NCBI RefSeq assembly: GCF_015223055.1 | Contig: NZ_JADFBX010000001.1 | Span: 186,001-250,000 of the forward strand | Reading direction: 5' to 3' | From: Pedobacter sp. MC2016-24 | Lineage (GTDB): Bacteria > Bacteroidota > Bacteroidia > Sphingobacteriales > Sphingobacteriaceae | DNA length: 64,000 nucleotides | Part shown: positions 50,254-60,441 of the stretch, piece after piece | Position numbering within the stretch: position 1 is the stretch's first letter | Layout of the letters: every line of letters starts with the position of its first letter | The notes under the pieces: model-generated | The model's input: the letters and a program-made list of their open reading frames with translations, nothing else | The model's database searches: none | Told to the model about the DNA's origin: nothing | Position numbers and translations under genes: made by a program

Positions 50254-51976
50254 AGTTGCTGGTACTTTGTTGTGAGTTATAAATTTGTACGTATTCCGGA
50301 CTTTGCTGCATCAGATCAGCATGTTTCCCCTGTGCTATAATTTCGCCTTGCATTAACAGAATCACTTTATCATAATGTTGAACGGAGGCGATTTTTTGAG
50401 TTACAGACAGCAATGTTAATCCAGGATAATTCAAATGAACGTTATTTAAAATCCTTTGCTCGGTCTGCGTGTCAACCCTTGCCGTGAAATCATCCAACAA
50501 CAACACTTTTGGATTTAAAGCAAGCGCACGAGCCAGCATAATGCGCTGCTTTTGACCACCCGATAAATTAGAGCCGCGTTCTGAAACGATGGTATCTAAC
50601 TTTTCAGGAAGTGCGTTGACGAAATCATTCAATTCAGCAGTATCAATTGCTTTTTTTAAGGACTCATCGGTCACTAAATCACTAAATGCAATGTTTTCGC
50701 GAATACTCATGTTAAAAATAATGCTATCCTGGAACACAAAACCAATCTGGCTATGGAAAGCTTCCTGATCATAGCTTAGCACAGGTTTGCCATCAAACAG
50801 GACTTCACCCTCATTAGGTTTGATCAAACCTGTTAATAAATAGAGTAATTGTGTCTTGCCTGCAGCTGTGGGGCCAATTATTGCTGTTTTTGATCCGGCT
50901 TCCAACTTAAAAGAAACGTGTTTCAATGCGGGTTTTTGCCCATATAAAACGCCCACATTTTTCATTTCGATCTCCCCGATCAATGACGTCTTCAAATCTC
51001 CGGAGCTTTCTATATCTGCGGCTTCCAATACACCAATAATGCGGGCATATGAAGCCGTAGCTTGCGCAATTACATTACTCATGAAACCAATAACAAGGAT
51101 TGGAAAGATCAATAATGCCAGATAACTATTAAAAGCAGCAAAATCTCCCAGTGTCATGCGATCACTGATGACGTAGTGTCCACCGAGTAAAAGTATGGTT
51201 AGTGCCGCAAGGTTTGCAACAAATATAATGACCGGGATTAAGCCGGCAAATAGATTCAAAATGGAAAGCCCAAGGTCACGTGCCTTCGTATTGGCAGCGA
51301 GAAATTTCGCGTATTCAAGTTGTTGTGAATTGATGACCCGTATGAGGGCTGCACCAAGGATACTCTCATTGATGACTTTATTTAACCAATCAATTACTTC
51401 ACGACTTTGTTTAAATAAGACGCTTACCTTCTTGATCACCAGAAAAAAAGTAATTCCAATGATGGGAATGATGGCAATTATAGCCAGTGCCAGCTCCCAG
51501 TTTATGGTGATCAATAAAATGCTTGCGCCTACGATGATAAATATGGAGGAAGTAATCGATACAATTGCCTGGGCAATAAAAAGCTTAATAGAATCTACAT
51601 CAGCAGTCAGATTGGTCAGCAGCTTGGAGGGGTTAGCCAATTCGACATAGGCATTACTTTGCTGAGAAATCCGATCTGCTAACCTGGTCCTTAAATCGCG
51701 AGCAACCTTTTCAGAAGCGTAAGTCTGAACAAGTCCCTGAAAAAAAGTAAATAAAAATACCATACCGATCGCAAATCCGAATTTGATTAGGATAGGATTC
51801 ATTTCAAAGACTCCGCGTGTGTAGTCGTCAATCCCATTGGCCACCAGTCTGGGCAGGATTAAGTTGATCCCGTTGCTTAGAAGCGCACACAGCAGCAATA
51901 ATGTAATTAAGCCTTTGTAAGGCTTAAGCAAACTTAAAATACTTGGTTTCTTTGGCTTCTTATCTGATGTACTCAT
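50237..51976 (-). CDS. ABC exporter subunit (first of heterodimer, degenerate ATP site)
   Basis: 579 residues: six membrane helices (~20-310) and an ATPase domain (~340-570). Walker A is GPTAAGKTQ and the signature LSGGQKQ is canonical. Walker B reads VLLLDDFTARVD, with Asp for the catalytic Glu, and the H-loop has SVTQK with Gln for His. These are the usual changes in one half of heterodimeric exporters such as BmrCD and TM287/288. It is co-translated with the second subunit. The substrate is not evident. Confidence 0.92.
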   Translation of the reverse strand: MSTSDKKPKKPSILSLLKPYKGLITLLLLCALLSNGINLILPRLVANGIDDYTRGVFEMNPILIKFGFAIGMVFLFTFFQGLVQTYASEKVARDLRTRLADRISQQSNAYVELANPSKLLTNLTADVDSIKLFIAQAIVSITSSIFIIVGASILLITINWELALAIIAIIPIIGITFFLVIKKVSVLFKQSREVIDWLNKVINESILGAALIRVINSQQLEYAKFLAANTKARDLGLSILNLFAGLIPVIIFVANLAALTILLLGGHYVISDRMTLGDFAAFNSYLALLIFPILVIGFMSNVIAQATASYARIIGVLEAADIESSGDLKTSLIGEIEMKNVGVLYGQKPALKHVSFKLEAGSKTAIIGPTAAGKTQLLYLLTGLIKPNEGEVLFDGKPVLSYDQEAFHSQIGFVFQDSIIFNMSIRENIAFSDLVTDESLKKAIDTAELNDFVNALPEKLDTIVSERGSNLSGGQKQRIMLARALALNPKVLLLDDFTARVDTQTEQRILNNVHLNYPGLTLLSVTQKIASVQHYDKVILLMQGEIIAQGKHADLMQQSPEYVQIYNSQQSTSNYELQS

Positions 51977-52182
51977 CTCTAATTAATTTATCCGCTGAAA
52001 TCTGTATGTAGATCCTAAACCAGATTAACATACAAATATGAAGATATAATTTTGATTGGGCTGATAAAACTGAATAATGTATTGTTTTTATTGGTATAAT
52101 AATTGTATTCTCCATTAAAAAATAAAAGTAATGAACAATTAAATTGTTTATTTGTTATTAAATCACATTAAAAACAGATCTT

Positions 52183-52761
52183 ATGAAAAAGTTATTTTTT
52201 ACTATTATGTTGGGTACAGCGATGACATTCGGAGCCAATGCCCAAATTCAGAAAGGAAATGTGATGATGGGTGCAAATCTGTCCAACATCAGTTTTGGTT
52301 TAGACAAACCAAATCAATTTAAGTTTAACGTTTCACCAAAAGCAGCCTGGTTTGTTCAGGACGGATTAGCAATTGGTGGTGAGGTTGATCTTGGAATCGC
52401 AACCCAAAAAGGGCAAGGAACAGATTTTAATTATGGTGTAAGCGCTTTAGGTCGGTATTATGGTGCGACTGGTGCAAATGAAGTAGTTAACAATTCACGT
52501 TTTTTTGGTGAAGCAACTGTTGGGATTCAAGGTACCAATCCTGCAGGTGGCGGAAATACAAATGGACTGGGATTCAGCTTCGGACCAGGCTGGACCTATT
52601 TTGTTACCCCTTCAATTGGGTTAGAGGCTTTGCTTAAGTATAATGGCGTTGTAGGTTTTGGAAGTAGCGCATATGCACATAATTTGGGTATAGGTGTCGG
52701 TTTCCAAATCTATTTACCAGGAAAAAGCACAGCAAGAAAAGTAAGCAAAGACATGAATTAG
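52183..52761 (+). CDS. Outer membrane beta-barrel protein
   Basis: 192 residues: signal peptide MKKLFFTIMLGTAMTFGANA/Q, then alternating strands (GNVMMGANLSNISFG, AAWFVQDGLAIGGEVDLGIATQ, VSALGRYYG, FSFGPGWTYFVTPSIGLEALLKY, GIGVGFQIYL). The Gly-rich, short-turn pattern fits an 8-stranded OmpX/OmpA-type barrel. A leader of about 180 bp precedes it. Function unknown; expected to sit in the outer membrane. Confidence 0.85.
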   Translation: MKKLFFTIMLGTAMTFGANAQIQKGNVMMGANLSNISFGLDKPNQFKFNVSPKAAWFVQDGLAIGGEVDLGIATQKGQGTDFNYGVSALGRYYGATGANEVVNNSRFFGEATVGIQGTNPAGGGNTNGLGFSFGPGWTYFVTPSIGLEALLKYNGVVGFGSSAYAHNLGIGVGFQIYLPGKSTARKVSKDMN

Positions 52762-52809
52762 TCAACTGCTCTTTTTAAAAATAAATGTTGTAACATTTAA
52801 AAATATTTG

Positions 52810-52868
52810 TACCTTTGTTTTCGAGAGCGTTAATTTAACGGGGCTGGATCTACGGATTCAACCCCGTT
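52810..52868 (+). ncRNA. Short RNA-like element B with its own promoter
   Basis: TACCTTTG (52810-52817) fits the -7 consensus, with TTG at 52787-52789 at -33. GAGAGCGTTAATTTA (52823-52837) begins about where a transcript should start. AACGGGG (52837-52843) pairs with CCCCGTT (52862-52868) and TGGAT with ATTCA inside, giving a terminator hairpin. The unit would make a ~50-nt RNA and shares its 15-mer and hairpin type with element A at 47841. Confidence 0.6.
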
Positions 52869-53044
52869 TCTTATTTAAAGACCTCTTATAAAGGCTTTTA
52901 GTATTCCATTTGTTTTACTTTAGAAGCTGATGTAGATAAGCGGGCATAATGTTCAGGCGGTAAATAATGATGAACATGCTTGATTTTATTTTAAAATCCC
53001 TTTATTTGTCTAATTTTACAGGACAAAACAACTAACCTACCTTC

Positions 53045-53665
53045 ATGCAATTTAAACAGTTCAGCTGGCAGATCGCCTGGGAATATCCTGTTTTCAGGAT
53101 AAAATTTATTCTTGGGATGATTTGCCTGATCGGGATTATTCTTTTTATTCCTCATTTTTTCGCTAGCATAGAAGCCAGGGAAGGCATTGTACTGAACGAT
53201 TGGGTTTTGGCTGAAATTAAAGCGGTTGATGTGTCGCTCTATATATTTATAGTCATGTATGCGATGGTTGCGCTGCTGCTTTTGCGGATGTCAAAAAATA
53301 CTTCTATCTGCTTAACAGCATTATGGTCCTTTATATTTTTGTGTCTTGCACGCATTCTTACCATAAGTCTGGTCCCATTAGATCCGCCCAAAGGAATTAT
53401 TAATCTTATCGATCCATGTTCTGTTCTCTTTTACAGAACACATGCCATTACTAAGGATTTGTTTTTCTCTGGTCACACGGCTACGATTTTTTTAGGTGCA
53501 CTTTGCCTGGAGCATAAAAAAGAGAAAATCATCGGCTTTGTGGCTGCATTTATTGTGGGCGTGCTGTTACTGGTTCAGCATGTTCATTATACCGCAGATG
53601 TATTGGCAGCTCCGTTGTTCTGTTGGCTTTGCTGGTATCTTGGAAAATCTATGGCAAAAATATAG
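53045..53665 (+). CDS. PAP2/sphingomyelin-synthase-like membrane phosphatase
   Basis: 206 residues with six hydrophobic helices. The lipid phosphatase motifs are DLFFSGHTATIF (SGH, catalytic His) and, later, HVHYTADVLAAP (H...D). The first PAP2 motif (KxxxxxRP) is replaced as in the PAP2_C/sphingomyelin-synthase-like branch, where RILTISLVPLDPPKG occupies it. It would transfer or remove a phosphate head group from lipids in the inner membrane. The true donor lipid is unknown, but sphingolipids are common in this group. Confidence 0.88.
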   Translation: MQFKQFSWQIAWEYPVFRIKFILGMICLIGIILFIPHFFASIEAREGIVLNDWVLAEIKAVDVSLYIFIVMYAMVALLLLRMSKNTSICLTALWSFIFLCLARILTISLVPLDPPKGIINLIDPCSVLFYRTHAITKDLFFSGHTATIFLGALCLEHKKEKIIGFVAAFIVGVLLLVQHVHYTADVLAAPLFCWLCWYLGKSMAKI

Positions 53666-54144
53666 CTAATTTTCAGTTTGAATCTGATGTTAGTCACTAA
53701 AAGGAACTTACGTTCCTTTTAGAACTAATCAAGCATACGAGAGCATACTAATATTTTGAGTTTTCTTACTTTCAAGTTAAAGTTCCCGACAAATCTGGCC
53801 GGGAACCTTGTTTTTAATAGGGGGATTGTCTAAAAGTAATAAACAATCGAGGTGTCTACAATTATATTACATGAATGCAGCGTTTTACGTGGTGAATAAC
53901 ACTAAAAACTTGGTGAATGAAAACTAAGTTTTGAGAAAGATCCCAGTTTATTGATTAAGGTCGTGTAAATTTAAATTTCGGTCAACTGACTTACAAATTG
54001 TATTTTTTCGGCAAAAAATCAGCAACTTTACGTTGCAATAATTAATTTATTGAAATAAAAAAATATATTACACCATTGATTTATTTTGACTAAAGGACGG
54101 TTGTTAATCGGTGAGTTATGAGATGGTCTGCAAATTAACAAACT
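53666..54144. other. Spacer with two hairpins before the two-component operon
   Basis: About 480 bp. CTAAAAGGAAC (53697-53707) pairs with GTTCCTTTTAG (53712-53722) around TTAC. GTTCCCG (53782-53788) pairs with CGGGAAC (53800-53806) followed by TTGTTTTT, a terminator. The promoter of the response regulator must lie in the last 300 bp, which is AT-rich without a clear consensus. Confidence 0.6.
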
Positions 54145-54891
54145 ATGGAGCGAGAATTTAACTGTGTTATTATAGACGATGAGATGCATGCAGTAGAACT
54201 GCTGACGGATTATATTTCGGCCATGCCAAACCTACATTTGATCAAATGCTTCACAGATCCACTTAATGCAATGGTTGATATTGGTGATGCTGACGACATA
54301 GACATTGTTTTTATGGATATAGACATGCCGGGAATGAGTGGACTGGATTTATCTCAAGCCATTCGCCACAAAACCAAATACCTCGTATTTACTACTGCCC
54401 ATGCTAAATATGCAATTGACGCATTCAGTGTCCAAGCCAATGAATACCTATTGAAGCCCATATCTATGAGTAAATTTGCGCTGATGGTTAATCGGCTGGT
54501 TACATCAGAAGTTGCTGTAAAAAAGCAAGTAAAGACTGAAGATTTCTTTTTCGTCAAAACAGACCAGACTCAACGGTATACTAAGGTGAATTTAAGGGAC
54601 CTGATCGCAGTGGAGGGTTTAAACAACTACATTAAAATACACACGCCGACAGGCACTTATATCGCCTACCTGACAATGAAAGAAATGGAATCCAAATTGG
54701 AAGGAAATGTGAATTTTATGAGGGTACAGCGTTCTTTTATCATCTCAATGGATCACATTAATAAAGTTGAAGCTTCCACGATCATCCTAAGTAATAAACT
54801 GGAAGTACCATTAGGTACCACGTATAAAAAGTCCTTTCTCAATTTTCTGGAGCGGAATACCATAAGATCCACTAGAAACATTTCTGAATAG
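54145..54891 (+). CDS. LytTR-family response regulator
   Basis: 248 residues. The receiver domain (~5-120) has the acidic pair in VIIDDE, phospho-acceptor Asp in VFMDIDMPGM, the switch Thr in TTAHAKYAID and Lys in LLKPIS. The LytTR DNA-binding domain (~145-245) has VNLRDLIAVEGLNNYIKIHTP and FMRVQRSFIISMDHINKVEA. It is followed 55 bp later by its kinase. Target promoters are unknown. Confidence 0.93.
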   Translation: MEREFNCVIIDDEMHAVELLTDYISAMPNLHLIKCFTDPLNAMVDIGDADDIDIVFMDIDMPGMSGLDLSQAIRHKTKYLVFTTAHAKYAIDAFSVQANEYLLKPISMSKFALMVNRLVTSEVAVKKQVKTEDFFFVKTDQTQRYTKVNLRDLIAVEGLNNYIKIHTPTGTYIAYLTMKEMESKLEGNVNFMRVQRSFIISMDHINKVEASTIILSNKLEVPLGTTYKKSFLNFLERNTIRSTRNISE

Positions 54892-54946
54892 AAGTGTAGC
54901 AATTTAATGACGCCTAAACATTAGTTAAACAGGTATTTCAAACTTA

Positions 54947-56032
54947 ATGGAACCAAATAAAGTTAAATATTCCCCCCCACTGATATCGCGATTAAAAATA
55001 CATTTAATAGCCTGGCTATTGTTTATATTTTATGAAGTAGTGATCAATGAAGTTTTGATTGGCGCTACATCTAACTTTGGAAATTACGCTGTTTTTTATA
55101 GTTGTAATATTTTACTCTTCTATTTCCATGCGCATATTGCCATGCCTGCAAGTCAGGTTAAGTCGAAGAAAGCGATTTGGCTATTGCCTTTGATCATTTT
55201 GGCTGAAATTATCGTTTATATTCCATTTGTACTTGGAATTGCCAGGGTGTTTATGGAATATTTTGGGGTAACAATGGTTAATCCACCGGATTTTAAATTA
55301 AAAAATATAGTTAGTTTAATCTGGCGTTGCGTTTATTTTCTCTTCTTCTCTACAGCATACTATTTTGTAATAAATTACATTAAAGAACGTAAAACGCTTC
55401 AGGAGGCCGAAGAGCAGCGGCTTTTGATGATCATCGAGAACCAAAAAGTACAAACTGAACTGGTTAAATCCCAACATGCCCATTTAAAAGCACAGATTAA
55501 TCCACACTTCCTGTTTAACACTTTAAGCTTTATTTATTCTAATGCCAGAAAAACGGCGCCCGAAGCTGCTGAAGCGATCATGTCCTTGTCTGAAATGATG
55601 CGGTATTCTATGCAGGAGAATGAACGGACATATACCGGCCTTGGTCTGGAAATCGAGCAAGTTGAAAATCTGATCCATTTGCATCAGATCAGATCTGGTA
55701 ACACGCTCCTGATCTCTCTAAATTATCCTCAGGAATTATTAAAAATACAGGTTATTCCATTGGTCTTGCTTACGCTCGTTGAAAATATGTTTAAACACGG
55801 TAATCTCCAAAATGCTGCACATCCTGCAACGATAGATATTTATCAGGACCAGAGTTTTTTGATTATGAAAACCAGGAATCTTATTGAACACAAAGCAACA
55901 CATACAAGTCATCATATTGGCATGGAGAATATTGAGAAGCGTTTAAAGATTCTTTATGGTGATGAAGCAAGCATGCAGATAAAGAAGGAAAATAACTTTT
56001 TTGAAGTTACCGTAGCAATTAAAATATCCTAG
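54947..56032 (+). CDS. LytS-type sensor histidine kinase
   Basis: 361 residues. Four hydrophobic helices in the N-terminal ~150 residues are followed by a coiled-coil linker (EAEEQRLLMIIENQKVQTELVKSQHAH) and the LytS-type catalytic box LKAQINPHFLFNTLSFIYSNARK with the phospho-acceptor His, then EMMRYSM. The ATPase part (~250-360) has VLLTLVENMFKHG (N box) and GIGMENIEKRLKIL (G box, here IGMEN). It pairs with the upstream LytTR regulator. The signal is unknown. Confidence 0.93.
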   Translation: MEPNKVKYSPPLISRLKIHLIAWLLFIFYEVVINEVLIGATSNFGNYAVFYSCNILLFYFHAHIAMPASQVKSKKAIWLLPLIILAEIIVYIPFVLGIARVFMEYFGVTMVNPPDFKLKNIVSLIWRCVYFLFFSTAYYFVINYIKERKTLQEAEEQRLLMIIENQKVQTELVKSQHAHLKAQINPHFLFNTLSFIYSNARKTAPEAAEAIMSLSEMMRYSMQENERTYTGLGLEIEQVENLIHLHQIRSGNTLLISLNYPQELLKIQVIPLVLLTLVENMFKHGNLQNAAHPATIDIYQDQSFLIMKTRNLIEHKATHTSHHIGMENIEKRLKILYGDEASMQIKKENNFFEVTVAIKIS

Positions 56033-56039
56033 AAAAAAA

Positions 56040-56065
56040 GAGCCTTCTCTTATGGGAGAAGGCTC
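56040..56065. terminator. Terminator between convergent genes
   Basis: GAGCCTTCTC (56040-56049) pairs with GAGAAGGCTC (56056-56065), after an A-run and before the minus-strand metalloprotease gene end. It likely serves both directions. Confidence 0.75.
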
Positions 56066-56090
56066 AGTACTAAAAAACGAAAACTGGGTA

Positions 56091-58637
56091 TTAAGATTTT
56101 GGGTTCAATGCAGTATTGATGCGAACCGATAAGTCTTGTAAATGATACTTGCTCATTCCTGTAGCAGCAGGTATTGCTAAACGGATATCTTTAGCAAGAT
56201 TGATTAAATGTGCACGACTAATGCTTGACACATCATTTGAAGTAGGGTCTGTCATTCTCATTCCAGGCATACTTGGCGCAGCAGCAGCAGGTGCCGAGAT
56301 CAGTCTAATCATATTGTCTACATAAGCTTTTTGAAGATTTCTTCTGTAAACATCAATGGTCTTGTGCGTATACAATTCAGACCAGATGCCTGTTTTTAAA
56401 TCGCTGAATAAGTTAGTTACAGTATAAGCTTTAGCACCATCTAGTGCCTCAGCATTGATCAACTTACCAATTGTAGCTGGATTCTGCAATCTGGCAAGTG
56501 TATTTTTCTGAGGACCCTGAAAAATATCCACTGCATTCATTCCGGTACGTGCAATTAAATCCCTGTTGATTAACCAGGTTGGTGTAGTAAACAACTGTGC
56601 ATTCAGGAAGTTCATGGCTTCTTTCTGTTTAGCATAGGGTACAGGCTGGAACATTCCGCCTTGCTCTTCCACAGTTTTAGGGCTGGTATAAATACCACCA
56701 ACGTTTTTAGCAACATGGCCCATATACCGGCTAAATTGACCTATAACTTCTCCATAAAGTGTTTTTGCATTATTGTAATCGCCATTTGGCTCTTTACTCC
56801 AGGCTAAAATATTTGGCAACACGCGTTTCAGGTTTTTAATACCATAAGCAGAAGCAAGCATTGCATTGTCACCAAGATCTTCATTTTGGTTGCGGGGATC
56901 ATTCGGATCCATTTCAGTTCCAAAAGTAAGGCGTTTGTTGGCTCCTATCCTTTTGATAATCTCCTGATTAGAATAGGTTTCTTCTTCAGCAGGTGTTTTA
57001 AATTGAGGTAACCATTTGTATCCCCATTCAATTGCCCACATATCATAGTCTCCGATTCTAGGGAAGATACCTTTTGCAGTGATGTGATCTTCTGGTTGCG
57101 CTACATAATTGAAACGTGCATAATCCATGATAGATGGTGTATGACCGTTTTTCTCAACCCATTGCTTATCTCTTAATTTTTCAACCGGTACTGTAGCCGA
57201 TGAACCAAAGTTGTGACGCAGACCCAATGTATGGCCAACTTCATGAGAAGACACAAAACGAATCAGTTCGCCCATAAGCTTATCATCAAAAGTCATTTTC
57301 CTTGCAGCAGGATCAATCGCAGACGCCTGGATAAAGTACCAGTTTCTCAACAACTGCATGATGTTGTGGTACCAATTTACATGGGTTTCTAAAATCTCGC
57401 CCGTGCGTGGATCATGAACATGAGGTCCGCTCGCATTGGCAATGTCCGATGGTTTATATACAATTACACTGTGTCTGGCGTCGTCAATACTCCAGGTTGA
57501 GTCTTTTGGCGCTTCTTTAGCAACGACAGCATTTTTGAAACCTGCTTTTTCGAAAGCCGCCTGCCAGTCGTTTACCCCTTGAATTAAATAAGGAACCCAT
57601 TTTTTTGGTGTTGCAGGATCAATATAGAACACAATTTGTTTTTTGGGTTCAACCAACTCACCTCTTTTGTATTTCTCTACGTCCTCAGCCTTAGGCTCTA
57701 AGCGCCATCTGGTGATCAGACTTTGATTTTTAACACCTTGTGGATTCGCATCGAAATCAACATAGCTAGTCGCAAAATAACCTACTCTAGGGTCAAAATA
57801 CCTTGGTTTCATCGGATCTGAAGGCAATAATACCATGGAGCAGTTTAACTCATAAGTTGCGGGAGAAGGACTTCCACCGCCAGGTCCCATCGGGCCACCG
57901 GGACCAGCTGGTGTTTTCATATAAGTTTTTACCGTTCTGATCTCGATATTGGTTGGAAAAGATTTGATTTCTTTGATATAGCTGCGATCAGGCATTTGAC
58001 CGGTTAAAGACAATGCTTTTTTTGCACCGGCATCAAAAAATAAGATGTCATTATCGCTATTTACATAATCAGTTACGTCAATTACACTTCCTTTAATTCC
58101 AGAGATAGAGTCTTTAGCAAAAGCTTTAATGTCAAATGAAGCGACTAAAGGCTGGATATTGGAGTTCATTACAGTTTTGTACAAACCCTGAGCCGTACTG
58201 TCTACCGAACGTTCGCCAAAAGAAATGCTTTTTAAGAATATTTTGTTATTTGGACCTTTTTCAAAAGAGATCACATTATCACCGATCTGGTCGCCGCCAT
58301 ATCCGAGCATAGAGGCACGATTTCCTGCAGCAGCTTTACTGATCCGGCTAACGGTTAAAATTTCACGTTTCAGCAGGGAATCCGGAATTTCAAAGAAATA
58401 CCGATCGTCTACAAAATGCACTTTGAATAGGCCTTTGTCAGTTTTAGCCTTTGCGGTGATCACCTGGTTGTAAGGCTTTGGACCTGTGGCCGGCCCTGCC
58501 GGACGGTTCATCGCATTCGGATTTGCTGCCGGCGCTGCTACCGGTGCTGTTACAGGAGTTTTCGGATTTCTCTTCTGAGCAAACCCATGATAACTGGCTC
58601 CTAACAGAACCAGTGTAATCAAACTTAGTTTTTTCAT
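56091..58637 (-). CDS. Zinc-dependent metalloprotease (DUF5117/DUF4953 type)
   Basis: 848 residues with a signal peptide and a Pro/Ala-rich start. The zinc-binding site is HEVGHTLGLRHNF (HExxHxxGxxH, ~456-467), the metzincin type. Upstream DUF5117-like segments (FFEIPDSLLKREILTVSRISKAAAG, GVNDWQAAFEKAGFKNAVV) and the WYHNIMQLLRNWYF region precede it, as in this Bacteroidota family. It is probably secreted or periplasmic. The substrate is unknown. Confidence 0.92.
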   Translation of the reverse strand: MKKLSLITLVLLGASYHGFAQKRNPKTPVTAPVAAPAANPNAMNRPAGPATGPKPYNQVITAKAKTDKGLFKVHFVDDRYFFEIPDSLLKREILTVSRISKAAAGNRASMLGYGGDQIGDNVISFEKGPNNKIFLKSISFGERSVDSTAQGLYKTVMNSNIQPLVASFDIKAFAKDSISGIKGSVIDVTDYVNSDNDILFFDAGAKKALSLTGQMPDRSYIKEIKSFPTNIEIRTVKTYMKTPAGPGGPMGPGGGSPSPATYELNCSMVLLPSDPMKPRYFDPRVGYFATSYVDFDANPQGVKNQSLITRWRLEPKAEDVEKYKRGELVEPKKQIVFYIDPATPKKWVPYLIQGVNDWQAAFEKAGFKNAVVAKEAPKDSTWSIDDARHSVIVYKPSDIANASGPHVHDPRTGEILETHVNWYHNIMQLLRNWYFIQASAIDPAARKMTFDDKLMGELIRFVSSHEVGHTLGLRHNFGSSATVPVEKLRDKQWVEKNGHTPSIMDYARFNYVAQPEDHITAKGIFPRIGDYDMWAIEWGYKWLPQFKTPAEEETYSNQEIIKRIGANKRLTFGTEMDPNDPRNQNEDLGDNAMLASAYGIKNLKRVLPNILAWSKEPNGDYNNAKTLYGEVIGQFSRYMGHVAKNVGGIYTSPKTVEEQGGMFQPVPYAKQKEAMNFLNAQLFTTPTWLINRDLIARTGMNAVDIFQGPQKNTLARLQNPATIGKLINAEALDGAKAYTVTNLFSDLKTGIWSELYTHKTIDVYRRNLQKAYVDNMIRLISAPAAAAPSMPGMRMTDPTSNDVSSISRAHLINLAKDIRLAIPAATGMSKYHLQDLSVRINTALNPKS

Positions 58638-58724
58638 TTATTGGTTAATTTGTGGATTGTTTGGTTTTTATTAATAACCAATGGCTCCCGAAACAGTGGA
58701 GCCATTGGTTACTAATGTGATATT

Positions 58725-60434
58725 TTACTTCTTAAAAGCGGCTAGGCCACTTTGTAAATAAGCGGCATATTCTTTGGCATCGAATATTGCGCCCTGTGGT
58801 TTAACCAATGCGTTCAGATCATGACCTGCCAGTACATATAGCGGCTGAGCATTTGATCCGTACCTTGTTGCTTGAAAATCAAGGTTCCAATAACCCAGAT
58901 CATCGGTATTTCTTTTTAATATGTCAGAATAATGAATTTTATCTTTATCCATTTTGATGTTGCGATCGTCTGCATACAATTGGATCAATACATATTCTTC
59001 CTTAATCAAACGGCCTACTTCTTTGTCTACCCAGACCAGATCTTCCATTCGCCTGCAGTTTACGCAAGTGTGTCCTGTAAAATCCAATAGAATCGGTTTG
59101 TTTACTTTTTTTGCATAAGCTAAACCTTCTTCCAATTCAAAAAATGGATGGAAGCCTACCGGAGCTTTTAACGACTCACTATATTTCACTTTGGCCGGGA
59201 ATTCAGCAGATGCTGCACTGGATGGTGCTGACCCATTTCCACTAAGAATGAAATCCTGAGTGTTCATTGGTGGTGCCAGGCCGCTCAATACACTTACCGG
59301 AGCTCCCCATAAACCTGGAAGTATGTACACCGCAAATGAAAAAGATAAAATGGCAAAGAATAACCTCGGTACAGAAACATAAGGAAGGTCGCTATCGTGT
59401 GAAAATTTGATCTTTCCAAGCAGGTAAATACCCATTAAGGTGAAGATCACAATCCACAGGACTAAGAAAATTTCTCTGTCAAACCATTCCCAATGCCAGG
59501 CTAAATCAGCTGATGAAAGGAACTTTAAAGCTAAAGCAAGCTCCAGGAAACCCAGACATACTTTAACGCTGTTTAACCATCCTCCGGACTTTGGCATGCT
59601 ACTTAAAAAGCCGGGAAAAATAGCCGACAATGTAAATGGCAAGGCTAAAGCAAGGGCAAAACCAAACATACCAATAGCTGGCGCTAATAATTCGCCTTTA
59701 GAACTGGCTTGTACCAACAATGTGCCAATGATTGGACCCGTACATGAAAACGAAACCAGGGCCAATGAAGCGGCCATAAAGAAAATACCGGCCAGGCCTT
59801 TGCTGTTATCTGCTTTAGAATCAATCTTATTGACAAATGAACTTGGTAAAGTAATTTCAAAAGCCCCAAAAAAGGAGATTGCAAAGACGACCAGTAAAAT
59901 GAAAAACAAAAAGTTAAACAGGCCGCTGGCACTTAGCGCATTTAAGCCGGCAGATCCAAATATCACGGTAATCAATAGGCCGAAAGCAACATAGATGACA
60001 ATAATTGACAATCCATAAATTAGGGCCTGACCAATTCCTTTTCCTTTACTACCTGCCCTTTTCGTAAAATAGCTGATGGTTAAAGGAACCATTGGAAAAA
60101 TACATGGCATTAAAAAAGCTAAAAAACCACCGACAAGTCCGGCAATGAACGTTTCCCAGAGGGTTTTATCTTTTTCAGTAGCCACAGTACTTGCTTTCGC
60201 ACCAGCATCTTTGGCCGTGCTTACACTATCCTGATTGGCTACAACTGCTGGAGATACTTTTGCCGTGGCGGTATCCTTAGCAGCAACTGCAGGTTCAGGC
60301 GCAATATCTGTAAATTCAATGTCAGTCATTGTCGTATCAGCATCCTGAGCAAATGCCGCAGTAGCAGACACAAAACATAAAAAAGCTGCAATAACAAGCA
60401 CCTTAGTGCTTGTTATTAAATTATTTAACCTCAT
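58725..60434 (-). CDS. DsbD-type thiol:disulfide interchange protein
   Basis: 569 residues. A signal and a low-complexity region precede the eight-helix CcdA/DsbD membrane domain (~95-350), with FLMPCIFPMVPLTI holding one redox Cys and SFSCTGPIIG the other. The C-terminal thioredoxin domain (~435-565) has HTCVNCRRMEDLVW (CVNC active site). It carries electrons from cytoplasmic thioredoxin to the periplasm. The N-terminal receptor domain of classical DsbD is missing and is provided by the separate gene 8 bp upstream. Confidence 0.92.
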   Translation of the reverse strand: MRLNNLITSTKVLVIAAFLCFVSATAAFAQDADTTMTDIEFTDIAPEPAVAAKDTATAKVSPAVVANQDSVSTAKDAGAKASTVATEKDKTLWETFIAGLVGGFLAFLMPCIFPMVPLTISYFTKRAGSKGKGIGQALIYGLSIIVIYVAFGLLITVIFGSAGLNALSASGLFNFLFFILLVVFAISFFGAFEITLPSSFVNKIDSKADNSKGLAGIFFMAASLALVSFSCTGPIIGTLLVQASSKGELLAPAIGMFGFALALALPFTLSAIFPGFLSSMPKSGGWLNSVKVCLGFLELALALKFLSSADLAWHWEWFDREIFLVLWIVIFTLMGIYLLGKIKFSHDSDLPYVSVPRLFFAILSFSFAVYILPGLWGAPVSVLSGLAPPMNTQDFILSGNGSAPSSAASAEFPAKVKYSESLKAPVGFHPFFELEEGLAYAKKVNKPILLDFTGHTCVNCRRMEDLVWVDKEVGRLIKEEYVLIQLYADDRNIKMDKDKIHYSDILKRNTDDLGYWNLDFQATRYGSNAQPLYVLAGHDLNALVKPQGAIFDAKEYAAYLQSGLAAFKK

Positions 60435-60441
60435 TATTAAA

